64,000 nucleotides of DNA. Origin: Atlantibacter subterraneus. Its GTDB lineage: Bacteria; Pseudomonadota; Gammaproteobacteria; Enterobacterales; Enterobacteriaceae. The notes beneath the pieces are model-generated. The model searched no databases. It was not told where the DNA came from and saw only the letters and a list, made by a program, of their open reading frames with translations. This document shows positions 9,041 to 17,725 of this stretch, piece after piece. The stretch lies in the NCBI RefSeq assembly GCF_027853245.1, contig NZ_JAPTZM010000012.1. The stretch is one strand, 5' to 3'. Within the stretch, counting starts at the first letter, position 1; the number at the start of each line of letters is the position of its first letter. The position numbers were made by a program, and so were the translations under genes.

Positions 9041-10024
9041 ATGTCTGATAGCCCACAACTGAGTTTGATCATCGCGGTTTATAACGGTGAGAAGTTTCTC
9101 AGTACGTTCTTTGATAGCATCAAAAACCAGCATCTCAGCCACGTCGAGCTGATTGTGGTTAATGATGGTTCGACCGATGGCTCGGCGGACATTATTGAAC
9201 GTTACGCTCAGCAATTTAGCGATTTTACCGTTCTGAACCAGGAAAACGGCGGCGTCTCCGCCGCGCGGAATACCGGTCTGGCGGTGGCACGCGGCCAATA
9301 CGTGGCATTCCCCGATATTGATGACGTGATCTATCCCGGCATGTATAACCGCCTGCTGGAAATTGCGCTGCAAAACGATCTGGACGTCGCGACCTGTAAC
9401 GGGACCTATATTTATGATGACGGACGTCCGGCGAAAAAAATATTCCCTTCAGACCGCCTGTCATCAACAGGCGTATTAGAAGGCCCGGTCTGGCTGGAAA
9501 TGGCCCTGCGCTCGCGTAAATTCCTGCACGTCACCTGGCTGAATATTTATCGCCATGACTTTATTAAACAACATGGTTTTCGTTTTGAACCTGGCCTGCG
9601 CCACCAGGATATCCCCTGGACTACCGAACTGCTGTTAACCGCGAAGCGGGTACAATATGTGGATGAGGCGCTGTACGATTATCTGATTCATTCGGCTTCG
9701 GTGTCGCATACGCCGGGTACCGATGATACCCGGATGCGCTCCTCACGCCATTACATGAAGATCCTTGAGATGCTCAACGACATTAACCATCGTTATCCTG
9801 AGCAGGTGAAGCGCGTTCCCTCCTGCCACTGGCAAATCGCCAAAGAAGGTCTCGGTATTTTACACAGTATCAACAACATCGAGGATCCGGCAAAAAAACG
9901 CGAGATCACCCAGGAGCTGTTCGATCGCGGTATCTGGTCGATGATCTGGAAAAATGCCCGTGGGTTTAAACTGCGCTGGCGTTTAGGCCGCCGTTATTTC
10001 CGTCTTAAAAAAATAATCAGCTAA
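9041..10024 (+). CDS. GT2 family glycosyltransferase (LPS core)
   Basis: A 327-residue GT-A fold transferase. The N terminus MSDSPQLSLIIAVYNGEKFLSTFFDSI and the following LIVVNDGSTDGSADIIERYA are the GT2 nucleotide-binding signature. FPDIDDVIYPGMYNRLLEIA carries the metal-binding D-x-D, and GLRHQDIPWTTELLLTA is the usual catalytic-side E/D motif. The ATG at 9041 follows CGGAGCAAGC and removes 22 unrelated residues of the longer frame at 8975. The gene lies 8 bases before the next open frame and probably forms an operon with it and the phosphoethanolamine-transferase-like gene. It resembles transferases that add hexose or hexosamine to enterobacterial outer core; the exact linkage is unknown. 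Confidence 0.82.
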   Translation: MSDSPQLSLIIAVYNGEKFLSTFFDSIKNQHLSHVELIVVNDGSTDGSADIIERYAQQFSDFTVLNQENGGVSAARNTGLAVARGQYVAFPDIDDVIYPGMYNRLLEIALQNDLDVATCNGTYIYDDGRPAKKIFPSDRLSSTGVLEGPVWLEMALRSRKFLHVTWLNIYRHDFIKQHGFRFEPGLRHQDIPWTTELLLTAKRVQYVDEALYDYLIHSASVSHTPGTDDTRMRSSRHYMKILEMLNDINHRYPEQVKRVPSCHWQIAKEGLGILHSINNIEDPAKKREITQELFDRGIWSMIWKNARGFKLRWRLGRRYFRLKKIIS

Positions 10025-10032
10025 CGAAGACT

Positions 10033-11004
10033 ATGAGTAAATTAAAACTGCATGCGGTTTCGCGCGCTGACTTTATCGCGAAAAATTATTCTGATTTCCA
10101 GGCGCTGCTGGATGCGCGCGTCAATCCAGATACCATTCCCGAGCGCTTCTACTGCGGTGGACGTGGCGGGTGGACCTTTCAGACGACCCTGACGCTTAAA
10201 CACTTTTATGGCGATGATATCGAGTGTTCATTTGGTTCAGAGTGCCGTTCCGACGCCATCAACCTGATGCATAACGATGATTTTGGATCGCGGGTTAAAC
10301 CCTGGAAAGGCGTGACCGTTGTGGCACGCGCTGACCGTCCGCCCATTATTGGCGCGGATTACGTAGTGGAACAAAATCCGGAAGTCGCTGGTTTAAAAAA
10401 TCGCCTGTTCGTGCCGTACTGGCCGCAGCCTGGCGTCCAGCCGCGCGAGCGTACCGACAGTACCATTGATACCGTGGCCTACTTTGGCCGTGTCGACAGC
10501 TTCCCGCCGGAATTCCGTTCCGACGCGTTTATTAAACGCCTTGCGGATCAAGGCATCACGTTACGTATCTCATTTGATAACTGGACCGATTATCGCAATG
10601 TGGATGTCTGCCTGAGTTTTCGTAAATCCCACGACCATAAGCTGGCGCGCAAACCCGCCAGTAAATTGATTAACGGCTGGCTGGGTAAAACCGTGATGAT
10701 TTGCGATGACGAGCCCTCTTTCCGCGCCATCCGCGAAAGCGAGCTTGATTATCTGATTGCCAAAACGCCTGACGAGGCATTCGACGCGATCATGCGCCTG
10801 AAGAACGATCCCGCGCTGTATCAGCAAATGCAGGAGCAGGGTAGAAAAAGGCTGGAGTTTTATTCACGCCGTGCCGTCGCGGCGCGTTGGTATGAGTTAT
10901 TTGAAGGGATCTGGCGTAAGGGATTACACAACAAACCGGAGTTTGTCCGCGCGCTGCACTTCAGCATTGGCAAGGTCATTCGTCCACTGACCAAGAAGTT
11001 TTAA
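10033..11004 (+). CDS. Putative core-cluster glycosyltransferase, unrecognised family
   Basis: A 323-residue protein I do not recognise with confidence. It has no signal peptide or membrane segment. The first half (RFYCGGRGGWTFQTTLTLKHF and SRVKPWKGVTVVARADRPPIIGADYVVEQNPE) and a second half with VAYFGRVDSFPPEF, HDHKLARKPASKLINGWLG, RESELDYLIAKTPDEAFDAIMRL and a basic C terminus suggest two Rossmann-like domains of a GT-B enzyme, the KPxSKLINGW stretch sitting where GT-B enzymes bind the nucleotide sugar. It lies 8 bases after the GT2 gene and 14 bases before the phosphoethanolamine-transferase-like gene, so a role in LPS core completion is inferred from context only. Confidence 0.6.
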   Translation: MSKLKLHAVSRADFIAKNYSDFQALLDARVNPDTIPERFYCGGRGGWTFQTTLTLKHFYGDDIECSFGSECRSDAINLMHNDDFGSRVKPWKGVTVVARADRPPIIGADYVVEQNPEVAGLKNRLFVPYWPQPGVQPRERTDSTIDTVAYFGRVDSFPPEFRSDAFIKRLADQGITLRISFDNWTDYRNVDVCLSFRKSHDHKLARKPASKLINGWLGKTVMICDDEPSFRAIRESELDYLIAKTPDEAFDAIMRLKNDPALYQQMQEQGRKRLEFYSRRAVAARWYELFEGIWRKGLHNKPEFVRALHFSIGKVIRPLTKKF

Positions 11005-11018
11005 TTGAAGGTTTTTGT

Positions 11019-12647
11019 ATGTCCACGTCCACTCTTGTAGCGCCCGCGTCTTTTGGGCGTAATCTGGCACGCACGCTGGTTCTGGCGCTGATTTTTATGG
11101 TGCTGTTCTCGTTTTCCGAGATCAGCATCCTGCTGAAGGATAAGGTATATAGCCCAAAAGCTGATGATATCGCGCTCTACGCTATTATCGCGCTGCTGGC
11201 AGCCGTCAGCTCCCGCTATTTCCTGACGCGGTTGCTGTTAGCGATAACGTTCTTTATTCAGGTTTCCGAAGCCGCTTATTACACCTTTTATGGGCAATTT
11301 TATGGCCCCAGCGAAGTCTGGCTGGCGCTGGTCGAAACCAAAGATATTGCCAGCGGCATCGGTGACAGCCTGGGCGTGTTGGGGACTTACATCGCGATTT
11401 TAATCGTAGCCATTATCTTTTCGCTGGCCTTCGCGCGCCGTCTGGCACCACAGTGGAAAAAATGGCTGGCTATCCCCTCACTGTTGATCATCGTCGTGAT
11501 GTTTGCCGGGCAGTTCTACAAGGCGGTCGACGGGCAAATGTATAAATTCAACCCGGATTTACGCCACAGCCTGCTGCGTAACGGGTTATCTGCCGTGAGC
11601 TTCAGCGCCATTCGCCTGATCCCGGAAGCGATTTCCGGCGAAAACCAAACGCTGGCCCACTACGAGCCTTATAAAGTGACGCCGATACCGGGCAGCCAGG
11701 CTGGAAAATACTCCATTATCCTGGCGATTGGCGAAAGCCTTAACCCGCACCATGTCAGTGCCCTGGGTTATCAGCGTGATACCACGCCGGCGCTGAATGC
11801 GCTGATGAAGCAGTACCAGGGTAGCGCAAACCTTATTATCTCCAACGCCGTATCAACTCGCGTGGCGATTCCGATGCTGGTTAACAACCTGCGCGAACCG
11901 GATAACTACTACGCTTATAAATCGAAAGCCACTAACCTGTTTGCCAACGCCAAAAAGCAGGGTTACCAGACCGCATTTATTTCTGCGCAAGGGCTGGAAG
12001 GGCTAAGCAACTGGATTGGCATTCATAATATCGACCTGTGGGAAGACACTCAGATTCGCCCGGCACCGGAAGTCGGCGCGGACCGGGTTCTGACGCCATC
12101 CGTTGAGCAAGCCAAACTGGACTGGAATAAACCTTTCCTGATGGTGCTTAACAGCCGCGCACCACACATTCCTTATGAGCGCAACCTGCCGCCGGGATTT
12201 GCAAAATTCTCAACGCCGCAGGCGGCCAACGATGTGGAACAGAAGAAAAACGAGTACGACGACGCGGTGCGTTATTACGACCAGGAGCTGGCTTCTGCGA
12301 TCCGTACGACAATGGCAAAATCAAAACTGCCGGTGCTGGTGTTTATTACTTCCGATCACGGTGAGCGCGTCGGTGATGGCGGCCTGTTCGGCCATTCGAT
12401 TGTCGCGATGCCTATTGCTCAGGTTCCGTTTATCTATTTCAGCAACGACGCCAATTACCGTATCGGCGATATCACCCCAAATCTGCCTCGCAACCATTAC
12501 CAGTTGGCGACGCTGATTAATAAAATGCTCGGTTTTTCAGTGGAAAACCCCAACCAAAAAGATGATTCCTATTTCATCACCGGTGGGGATATTCGCGGCC
12601 TGTCCGGGCGGGTGACTTACCATCTTGATACGCTACCCGCACAATAA
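11019..12647 (+). CDS. Phosphoethanolamine-transferase-like membrane sulfatase-family protein
   Basis: A 542-residue protein with about five N-terminal membrane helices (first at residues 15-35) and a periplasmic alkaline-phosphatase/sulfatase-fold domain, the architecture of EptA/EptB/OpgE. AIGESLNPHHVSALGYQRDTTPAL holds the first metal ligand Glu. Thr280 in ISNAVSTRVAIP sits where these enzymes carry the nucleophilic threonine. ITSDHGERVGDGGLFGHS supplies the Asp446-His447 ligands and a later His. It probably adds phosphoethanolamine (or a related group) to LPS core or Kdo, judged from its place in the core cluster. It is not close to E. coli EptA, so the target is uncertain. Confidence 0.8.
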   Translation: MSTSTLVAPASFGRNLARTLVLALIFMVLFSFSEISILLKDKVYSPKADDIALYAIIALLAAVSSRYFLTRLLLAITFFIQVSEAAYYTFYGQFYGPSEVWLALVETKDIASGIGDSLGVLGTYIAILIVAIIFSLAFARRLAPQWKKWLAIPSLLIIVVMFAGQFYKAVDGQMYKFNPDLRHSLLRNGLSAVSFSAIRLIPEAISGENQTLAHYEPYKVTPIPGSQAGKYSIILAIGESLNPHHVSALGYQRDTTPALNALMKQYQGSANLIISNAVSTRVAIPMLVNNLREPDNYYAYKSKATNLFANAKKQGYQTAFISAQGLEGLSNWIGIHNIDLWEDTQIRPAPEVGADRVLTPSVEQAKLDWNKPFLMVLNSRAPHIPYERNLPPGFAKFSTPQAANDVEQKKNEYDDAVRYYDQELASAIRTTMAKSKLPVLVFITSDHGERVGDGGLFGHSIVAMPIAQVPFIYFSNDANYRIGDITPNLPRNHYQLATLINKMLGFSVENPNQKDDSYFITGGDIRGLSGRVTYHLDTLPAQ

Positions 12648-12665
12648 TTCTCTCCTTTGGCATTT

Positions 12666-12690
12666 CTGCGGGCAGTCTGGCTGCCCGCAG
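12666..12690. terminator. Strong hairpin after the phosphoethanolamine-transferase gene
   Basis: Perfect 10-base stem (CTGCGGGCAG / CTGCCCGCAG) with a TCTGG loop, 18 bases after the stop at 12647. What follows is only moderately T-rich, so termination may be partial. A second 7-base hairpin (CCCTTTC / GAAAGGG, 12712-12728) lies between it and waaA. Confidence 0.6.
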
Positions 12691-12819
12691 ATTGAGTAAA
12701 TCTTCTTGCCGCCCTTTCTCTGAAAGGGTAAAACGCCCCGTAGTAAGCCAAAACAATAGCTTTAACCGGCTTAAATGCTTAGAATTTGCCCGCCGATTAA
12801 GAAAATAACGGATATTCGC

Positions 12820-14094
12820 TTGGAATCGTTGTATACCGCTTTACTCTATCTTATTCAGCCCTTCATCTGGGTACGGTTGCTGCTTCGCAGCCGTAAGGCT
12901 CCTGCGTACCGTAAACGCTGGGGTGAACGCTATGGTTATTGCCGGAATAAGGTGGCGCCTGACGGTATATTGCTGCACTCGGTTTCGGTGGGCGAGACGC
13001 TGGCGGCTATTCCGCTGGTACGCGCCCTGCGCCATCGCTACCCGACGCTGCCGATCACCGTCACGACCATGACGCCAACCGGTTCGGAGCGCGTACTTTC
13101 CGCCTTTGGCAAAGACGTTCATCACGTCTATCTGCCTTACGATCTCCCTTGCGCCATGAACCGTTTCCTGGACAATGTGCGTCCCAAGCTGGTGATCGTC
13201 ATGGAAACCGAGCTGTGGCCGAACATGATTGCCGCGCTGCATCAGCGCCAAATCCCACTGGTCATCGCTAACGCGCGTCTGTCTGAGCGGTCGGCAAACG
13301 GGTATAAAAAGCTGCGCGGTTTTATGCGCCGCTTGCTGAATAAAATCACGCTGATTGCCGCTCAAAATGAAGAAGACGGTGATCGCTTTCTGGAGCTGGG
13401 CCTGAAGCGCAATCAGCTCGCCATTACCGGCAGCCTGAAATTCGATATTTCCGTCACGCCTGAACTGGCGGCCCGCGCCGTGACGCTGCGTCGCCAGTGG
13501 GCACCACGCCGTAAAGTGTGGATCGCCACCAGCACCCACGATGGCGAAGAGGCAATTATCCTTGAGGCGCACAAGGCGCTGCTTAAAACCTTTCCTGATT
13601 TATTGTTGATCCTGGTGCCACGCCATCCGGAGCGTTTTAAAGATGCCCGGGACCTGGTACATAAAGCGGGTTTCAGCTTTACCCTGCGCAGCACAGGAGA
13701 AATCCCGTCGAGCAGCACCCAGGTGGTGATTGGCGACACCATGGGCGAGCTGATGTTGCTGTACGGCATTGCCGATCTCGCCTTTGTCGGCGGCAGCCTG
13801 GTGGAGCGCGGCGGCCATAACCCGCTGGAGCCCGCCGCGCACGCGATCCCGGTGCTGATGGGCCCGCATATCTTCAACTTTAAAGACATTTGCGGGCGTC
13901 TGCTGGAAGCGGGCGGCTTGATTATTGTTAACGACGCCCCGGCGCTGGTAAAAGAGATCTCAACGCTGCTGACCGATGAAGACTATCGGTTGTGGTATGG
14001 CCGTCACGCCGTAGAAGTGCTGCATCAAAACCAGGGGGCGCTGACGCGTCTGCTGCAACTTCTGCAGCCTTATCTGCCGCAGCGGAGCCATTGA
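12820..14094 (+). CDS. waaA: 3-deoxy-D-manno-octulosonic acid (Kdo) transferase
   Basis: Essential enzyme that adds two Kdo residues to lipid IVA. GT30 family, membrane-anchored by an N-terminal helix (LYTALLYLIQPFIWVRLLL), followed by the GT-B body with HSVSVGETLAAIPLVRALRHRYP, METELWPNMIAALH, GSLKFDIS and GGSLVERGGHNPLEPAAH. I choose the TTG at 12820 because the protein then starts LESLYTALLYLIQP, matching the E. coli N terminus and giving 424 residues (E. coli 425). The longer frame from 12775 has no counterpart. There is no strong ribosome site before the TTG. The stop overlaps the waaE ATG by one base. Confidence 0.95.
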   Translation: MESLYTALLYLIQPFIWVRLLLRSRKAPAYRKRWGERYGYCRNKVAPDGILLHSVSVGETLAAIPLVRALRHRYPTLPITVTTMTPTGSERVLSAFGKDVHHVYLPYDLPCAMNRFLDNVRPKLVIVMETELWPNMIAALHQRQIPLVIANARLSERSANGYKKLRGFMRRLLNKITLIAAQNEEDGDRFLELGLKRNQLAITGSLKFDISVTPELAARAVTLRRQWAPRRKVWIATSTHDGEEAIILEAHKALLKTFPDLLLILVPRHPERFKDARDLVHKAGFSFTLRSTGEIPSSSTQVVIGDTMGELMLLYGIADLAFVGGSLVERGGHNPLEPAAHAIPVLMGPHIFNFKDICGRLLEAGGLIIVNDAPALVKEISTLLTDEDYRLWYGRHAVEVLHQNQGALTRLLQLLQPYLPQRSH

Positions 14095-14870
14095 TGCCTG
14101 CGCGCCTGTCGGTCGTCATGATTGCAAAAAACGCCGGAGACATTTTGCCAGAATGCCTGGCATCGGTGGCGTTTGCTGATGAAATCATCCTGCTTGATTC
14201 CGGCAGCACCGATAACACGCTGGATATCGCCCGTGAGGCTGGCGCGACTGTTGTCACCTCCACCGACTGGCCGGGCTACGGCATCCAGCGCCAGCGCGCT
14301 CAGGCGCTGGCGACCGGCGACTATGTTTTGATGATCGATACCGATGAGCGCGTCACGCCGGAACTGAAACAGGCGGTTCTGGCGGTACTGGAAAACCCAC
14401 AGCCAGACGCGGTATACAGCATTGCGCGCCGCAATTATTTTCTGGGCCGCTTTATGCGCCACAGCGGCTGGTATCCTGACCGCGTCACCCGTCTCTATCC
14501 GCGCGAACGTTACCTCTATAATGACAATCTGGTCCATGAGTCGCTGGATGCGCCGGGTGCCCGCGTTATCGCGTTAAAGGGCGATTTATTGCACCTGACC
14601 TGCCGCGATTTCGCCAGCTTCCAGCAAAAGCAGCTTAACTATGCCACCGCGTGGGCTCAGGAACGCCATCAGAAAGGCAAGCGCTGCTCTATCGCCGGGA
14701 TTATGGGCCATACGCTGGGCGCGTTTATTAAGACGCTGATTATTCGCGGCGGCGTGCTGGACGGCAAACAGGGGTGGTTACTGGCGGTGGTCAATGCCCA
14801 GTACACGTTCAACAAATACACCGAGCTGTGGGCGCTGAATCACGGCTACACACAAAAGACCGCTATATGA
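14094..14870 (+). CDS. waaE: LPS core glycosyltransferase WaaE
   Basis: GT2 transferase of 258 residues. In Klebsiella and Serratia WaaE adds a beta-glucose to HepI of the inner core; E. coli K-12 lacks it between waaA and coaD. The N terminus MPARLSVVMIAKNAGDILPECLAS, LDSGSTDNTLDIARE and the metal-binding MIDTDERV are visible, followed by the family's LVHESLD. The ATG at 14094 overlaps the waaA TGA; the longer frame from 13992 lies inside waaA. The end overlaps coaD (TATATGA at 14867-14870). The gene supports the non-E. coli core type of this organism. Confidence 0.92.
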   Translation: MPARLSVVMIAKNAGDILPECLASVAFADEIILLDSGSTDNTLDIAREAGATVVTSTDWPGYGIQRQRAQALATGDYVLMIDTDERVTPELKQAVLAVLENPQPDAVYSIARRNYFLGRFMRHSGWYPDRVTRLYPRERYLYNDNLVHESLDAPGARVIALKGDLLHLTCRDFASFQQKQLNYATAWAQERHQKGKRCSIAGIMGHTLGAFIKTLIIRGGVLDGKQGWLLAVVNAQYTFNKYTELWALNHGYTQKTAI

Positions 14871-15355
14871 GCACAAAAGCGATTTATCCCGGCACCTTTG
14901 ACCCAATCACTAACGGTCATATCGATATCATCACCCGAGCTGCGGGCATGTTCGACAAGCTGATTATCGCTATCGCCGCCAGCCCAAGTAAAAAACCAAT
15001 GTTTACCCTTGATGAGCGTGTGGCGCTGGCGAAAGAGGCAACCGCCCACCTGGCCAACATCGAAGTAGTAGGGTTCAGCGATTTAATGGCTAATTTCGCC
15101 CGGGCGCAGCAGGCCAACGTACTGGTTCGCGGGTTACGCGCCGTGGCGGATTTTGAGTATGAAATGCAGCTCGCACATATGAATCGTCATTTAATGCCCG
15201 AGCTGGAAAGCGTGTTTTTGATGCCGTCAAAAGAGTGGTCGTTCATCTCCTCCACGCTGGTGAAAGAAGTGGCGCGCCACCACGGCGATGTCACGCACTT
15301 TTTACCGGAGAAAGTGTGCCAGGCGCTGCTCAGTAAACTGGCGGCCGGGCACTGA
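14867..15355 (+). CDS. coaD: Phosphopantetheine adenylyltransferase
   Basis: Fourth step of CoA synthesis: transfers AMP from ATP to 4'-phosphopantetheine. 162 residues; nucleotidyltransferase motif AIYPGTFDPITNGHIDII (the TxGH of the family) at residues 5-22 and the C-terminal SSTLVKEVARHHGD near residues 128-141, both diagnostic. The ATG at 14867 overlaps the last codon of waaE. It converges with mutM, leaving 7 bases between the two stops. Confidence 0.97.
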   Translation: MSTKAIYPGTFDPITNGHIDIITRAAGMFDKLIIAIAASPSKKPMFTLDERVALAKEATAHLANIEVVGFSDLMANFARAQQANVLVRGLRAVADFEYEMQLAHMNRHLMPELESVFLMPSKEWSFISSTLVKEVARHHGDVTHFLPEKVCQALLSKLAAGH

Positions 15356-15362
15356 TCGCGCA

Positions 15363-16172
15363 TTACTTCTGGCAGCGTCGGCACCAGTACGTGCGGCGTT
15401 GCCCGTGTTTACCTGCCTGAATCGGCGTTCCACACACCCGGCACGGCTCGCCTTCCCTTCCGTAGACCTGTAACTCCTGGGCAAAATATCCCGGCTTTCC
15501 GTCGCTTTGTAAAAAGTCGCGCAGCGTGGTGCCGCCCTGCTCAATCGAACGCAGCAGCACCGCTTTGATCGCGGTTGCCAGCAACTCACACTCTTCTTTA
15601 GAGAGCGCCTGGGCCAGCTTATCGGGATGGATCCCGGCGGCAAACAGCGATTCACTGGCGTAAATATTGCCGACGCCCACCACCAGTTTGTTATCCATCA
15701 ACCAGGGCTTGATGGCGACTTTTTTCCGGGCGCATTTTTGATGCAGGTATTCACCGTTAAATTCGTCGCTCAGCGGCTCCGGGCCGAGGTGCGCTAATAC
15801 GTTGTGCCCTTCCAGCGACGTCGTCCAGAGCCATGCGCCAAAGCGACGCGGGTCGGTATAACGCAGCACTTTACCGTTGCTCATCACTAAATCGACGTGA
15901 TCGTGCTTTTCAGCGGGCATGTCATGGGGCAGCACGCGCAGGCTGCCGGACATGCCAAGGTGCACGATGATCCAGCCGTCAGGTAATTCAATCAGCAGAT
16001 ATTTGGCGCGCCGCTGCACGCTGATAACCGGCTTATCGCTGAGCGCATGAATTTCATCAGAAACGGGCCAGCGCAAGCGGCCATTACGCACAACGGCATG
16101 AAGAATGGTTTCACCCACCAGGTGCGGTTCAATACCGCGACGGCTGGTTTCCACCTCAGGTAATTCAGGCAT
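15363..16172 (-). CDS. mutM: Formamidopyrimidine-DNA glycosylase / AP lyase
   Basis: Removes oxidised purines such as 8-oxoguanine from DNA and nicks the abasic site. 269 residues, the normal length. The catalytic N-terminal proline follows Met (MPELPEVETSRRGIEPHL), and the C-terminal four-cysteine zinc finger is CRVCGTPIQAGKHGQRRTYWCRRCQK. VGVGNIYASESLF is the helix-two-turn-helix DNA-binding part. A GGGGAAACG ribosome site precedes the ATG. It is the last gene of the minus-strand group after rpmB-rpmG, separated from rpmG by a terminator. Confidence 0.98.
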   Translation of the reverse strand: MPELPEVETSRRGIEPHLVGETILHAVVRNGRLRWPVSDEIHALSDKPVISVQRRAKYLLIELPDGWIIVHLGMSGSLRVLPHDMPAEKHDHVDLVMSNGKVLRYTDPRRFGAWLWTTSLEGHNVLAHLGPEPLSDEFNGEYLHQKCARKKVAIKPWLMDNKLVVGVGNIYASESLFAAGIHPDKLAQALSKEECELLATAIKAVLLRSIEQGGTTLRDFLQSDGKPGYFAQELQVYGREGEPCRVCGTPIQAGKHGQRRTYWCRRCQK

Positions 16173-16203
16173 CGTTTCCCCTTTTCACGGTGACAGAAAG
16201 CAA

Positions 16204-16227
16204 AAAACCCGGCATAAGCCGGGTTTT
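16204..16227 (-). terminator. Intrinsic terminator after rpmG
   Basis: Perfect 10-base stem AAAACCCGGC / GCCGGGTTTT with a 4-base loop, followed on the minus strand by a run of T. It sits between the rpmG stop and the mutM start and should end most rpmB-rpmG transcripts. Confidence 0.85.
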
Positions 16228-16244
16228 CATACAAGTCACTAAAA

Positions 16245-16412
16245 TTATTTAATTTTAGCTTCTTTGTAAAGCACGTGCTGACGGACAACTGGATCGAACT
16301 TTTTCAGTTCCAGTTTTTCCGGCTTAGTACGTTTGTTCTTCGTGGTGGTATAGAAGTGACCAGTACCAGCAGAAGAAACCAGCTTGATTTTCTCACGAAT
16401 ACCTTTAGCCAT
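16245..16412 (-). CDS. rpmG: 50S ribosomal protein L33
   Basis: A 55-residue protein reading MAKGIREKIKLVSSAGTGHF and ending VRQHVLYKEAKIK, which is L33 of enterobacteria. It lacks the CxxC zinc ligands, so it is the zinc-independent form. The ATG is at 16412 with GAGGAAATAA before it. It lies 20 bases after rpmB in the same operon. Confidence 0.97.
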   Translation of the reverse strand: MAKGIREKIKLVSSAGTGHFYTTTKNKRTKPEKLELKKFDPVVRQHVLYKEAKIK

Positions 16413-16432
16413 GATTTATTTCCTCTAAGTAC

Positions 16433-16669
16433 TTAGTACTTTTCGCCACGGGCACGCAGTTCAGACAGAACTGTATCGATGCCTTTCTTATCGATTACAC
16501 GCATACCTTTAGCAGATACGCGCAGGGTGACAAAACGCTTCTCGCTCTCAACCCAGAAACGGTGAGAGTGCAGGTTCGGCAGGAAACGGCGTTTAGTCGC
16601 GTTCAGTGCGTGGGAACGGTTGTTACCGGTCACCGGACGCTTGCCAGTAACTTGGCAGACTCGGGACAT
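16433..16669 (-). CDS. rpmB: 50S ribosomal protein L28
   Basis: A 78-residue protein, MSRVCQVTGKRPVTGNNRSHALNATKRRF, the expected length and sequence of L28. First gene of the rpmB-rpmG operon. Its promoter must lie in the 216 bases between it and radC, a stretch that contains no other gene. Confidence 0.98.
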   Translation of the reverse strand: MSRVCQVTGKRPVTGNNRSHALNATKRRFLPNLHSHRFWVESEKRFVTLRVSAKGMRVIDKKGIDTVLSELRARGEKY

Positions 16670-16885
16670 GTCTATTCTCCAAAAATCAAATTAGCTCGAG
16701 CTTCGTATGGGGTATTGGCGCCTCGTCAGGCTTTACAGCCCGGTTATCGCAGTTCTAAGCGAACCCACGATTGCCAGGCCCAAATGCCAAACCCGAGATT
16801 CTCAAAGGTGGCGTAGTATACGCTGTGTAAGCCGGGTGCTCAAGTCCCGAACAGACAAAGATCCCTTTGGATCGCGGAAACTTAC

Positions 16886-17560
16886 CTAAATCCAGCCCCG
16901 TTCGGCAAACGAAACGTATTCTCCGCGGCCAATGACCAGATGGTCGAGCACACGAATATCCATGAAATCACAGCATTTTATGATGCGCTCGGTTATCGAT
17001 TTATCTGCCTGGCTGGGCTCGGAATGGCCTGACGGGTGATTATGGGCAAGGATCACCGCGGCGGCGTTCATCTTCATGGCTTCCCGCACGATTTCGCGTG
17101 GATGCACCTCAACGTGGCTGAGCGTGCCGGAAAACATCCGGCTATGTTTGATCACCCGATGCTGATTATCCATAAAGATCACCATAAAGACTTCGCGCTC
17201 TTCATCCGTTAGCTGGCCCTGAAGAAATTCACGCGTCATATCCGGGCTCAACAACGGTTTTTCTTCTTCTATCCATGACTCGGAATAGCGTCGCCCCAGC
17301 TCAGCAATAGCGCGCAACTGCGTGTAGGTCGCCTCGCCAACCCCGCCAATCGTTTGAAAGCGGTCAAGCGGGGCCGACAGCAATCCTCGTAGCGAGCCGA
17401 AGTGGTTATACAATTTTTCAGCCAGCTCCATCACCGTCACCCCCTGTTTGCCAGTGCGCAGGAAAATCGCCAGCAACTCAACGTCTGTCAGGGATTTTGC
17501 GCCAGAGCGCTGTAGCTTTTCGCGTGGACCATCCCAGGGCTTTTTCTTTCTTCTGCTCAT
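16886..17560 (-). CDS. radC: RadC/JAB-domain protein
   Basis: 224 residues. An N-terminal helix-hairpin-helix region (LTDVELLAIFLRTG and LLSAPLDRFQTIGGVGEATYTQLRAIAELGRRY) is followed by the JAB/MPN metalloprotease-like domain with AVILAHNHPSGHSEPSQAD, the HxHPSG...D zinc motif. The cellular role of RadC is unsettled; the old link to recombination repair was shown to come from a recG allele. The ATG at 17560 has an AAGGAGGG ribosome site. Divergent from coaBC. Confidence 0.95.
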   Translation of the reverse strand: MSRRKKKPWDGPREKLQRSGAKSLTDVELLAIFLRTGKQGVTVMELAEKLYNHFGSLRGLLSAPLDRFQTIGGVGEATYTQLRAIAELGRRYSESWIEEEKPLLSPDMTREFLQGQLTDEEREVFMVIFMDNQHRVIKHSRMFSGTLSHVEVHPREIVREAMKMNAAAVILAHNHPSGHSEPSQADKSITERIIKCCDFMDIRVLDHLVIGRGEYVSFAERGWI

Positions 17561-17725
17561 TATCCCTCCTTGCGGTACCGGGGATCATGGCACAGTTTTT
17601 ACGCACCCTCGACGCGACGATGATGAGGTTGCGCGACATCTCGCAAACTCATTTTCACTCACCGTCCGCCATTTTCGGGAATGTGATAAAATAGCCGCTT
17701 TCCGATACGGCGACAGGAACAGGTT

